Below, piece by piece: positions 39,299 through 39,362 of a stretch of 39,362 bases of DNA (positions within the stretch are counted from its first letter, which is position 1; each line of letters starts with the position of its first letter). A program made the position numbers and the translations under genes. The notes beneath the pieces were generated by a model, which saw only the letters and a list, made by a program, of their open reading frames with translations, was not told where the DNA came from and did not search any database. Source of the stretch: Kocuria dechangensis (GTDB lineage Bacteria; Actinomycetota; Actinomycetes; Actinomycetales; Micrococcaceae); NCBI RefSeq assembly GCF_014636775.1, contig NZ_BMEQ01000028.1, positions 1-39,362 of the forward strand, written 5' to 3'.

Positions 39299-39362
39299 GG
39301 TTGCTCCTATGTCAAGCAGCTGCTGGTAGGCGGGGTGGGTGTTCGAGGTGCGGGATGGTCCT
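39295..39362. repeat. Right copy of the 68-bp perfect terminal inverted repeat
   Basis: Exact reverse complement of bases 1-68. It holds the leader, Shine-Dalgarno and first four bases of mntR. Sequence identity to the left copy stops at the fourth base of the coding sequence. Confidence 0.95.

Noticed and set aside
1-39362. Linear-replicon telomeres or transposon ends at the terminal inverted repeats
   Set aside because: No transposase, integrase or terminal protein gene is present, and the repeats contain gene leaders and start codons rather than typical telomere hairpins. Kept only as a remote possibility in the finding.

Overview
The window is very GC-rich, with strongly G/C-biased third codon positions, short intergenic gaps and AGGAG-type ribosome binding sites. 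The gene families (HSL-type esterases, a DtxR/MntR regulator, an AcoR/MimR-type activator without a sigma-54 contact loop) point to a high-GC actinobacterium, probably of the Micrococcales. A genus such as Kocuria or Arthrobacter is a guess from general appearance only. No rRNA, tRNA, CRISPR array, phage gene or transposase was found.

Layout. 1-2450: a short plus-strand group (SnoaL-like protein, DGPF/YCII protein, HSL esterase with an in-frame C-terminal extension). 2476-5063: a GntP-type permease and an IclR regulator, minus strand. 5234-10746: a five-gene plus-strand operon (CaiB/BaiF CoA-transferase, acyl-CoA dehydrogenase, PcaF-like thiolase, enoyl-CoA hydratase, 3-hydroxyacyl-CoA dehydrogenase). 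10836-12933: a 3-hydroxyisobutyrate-dehydrogenase-like enzyme and a carboxymuconolactone-decarboxylase-family protein, divergent from a TetR regulator. 12999-20372: a chn-type module, with lactone hydrolase, cyclohexanone monooxygenase and aldehyde dehydrogenase on minus, divergent from a ChnD-type alcohol dehydrogenase and an AcoR/MimR-like activator on plus. 20427-23396: LysR regulator, secreted DUF1524 nuclease-like lipoprotein, LacI regulator. 23605-28814: a plus-strand operon (asparaginase, PgdA/imidase-like deacetylase, MFS transporter, two SDRs, a small CxxC protein) ending at a strong terminator. 28951-30754: Old Yellow Enzyme and a methyltransferase. 30869-35264: AraC regulator and a second aldehyde dehydrogenase, divergent from a GMC oxidoreductase across a remarkably palindromic promoter region. 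35607-39298: a large membrane protein and MntR.

How the genes fit together. The clearest reading is a nearly complete route from a six-membered alicyclic ketone or alcohol to central metabolism. Cyclohexanone is oxidised to epsilon-caprolactone (Baeyer-Villiger monooxygenase), opened to 6-hydroxyhexanoate (lactone hydrolase) and oxidised to 6-oxohexanoate (ChnD-like) and adipate (aldehyde dehydrogenase). The upstream operon would then convert adipate through adipyl-CoA, dehydroadipyl-CoA, 3-hydroxyadipyl-CoA and 3-oxoadipyl-CoA to succinyl-CoA and acetyl-CoA. The thiolase closely resembles PcaF. The SDRs, GMC enzyme and Old Yellow Enzyme could supply cyclohexanone from cyclohexanol or cyclohexenone, but this is inference.

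The first and last 68 bases are a perfect inverted repeat that ends exactly at the start codons of the two outermost, inward-facing genes. This is either a real duplicated leader or a mark of how the contig was assembled.
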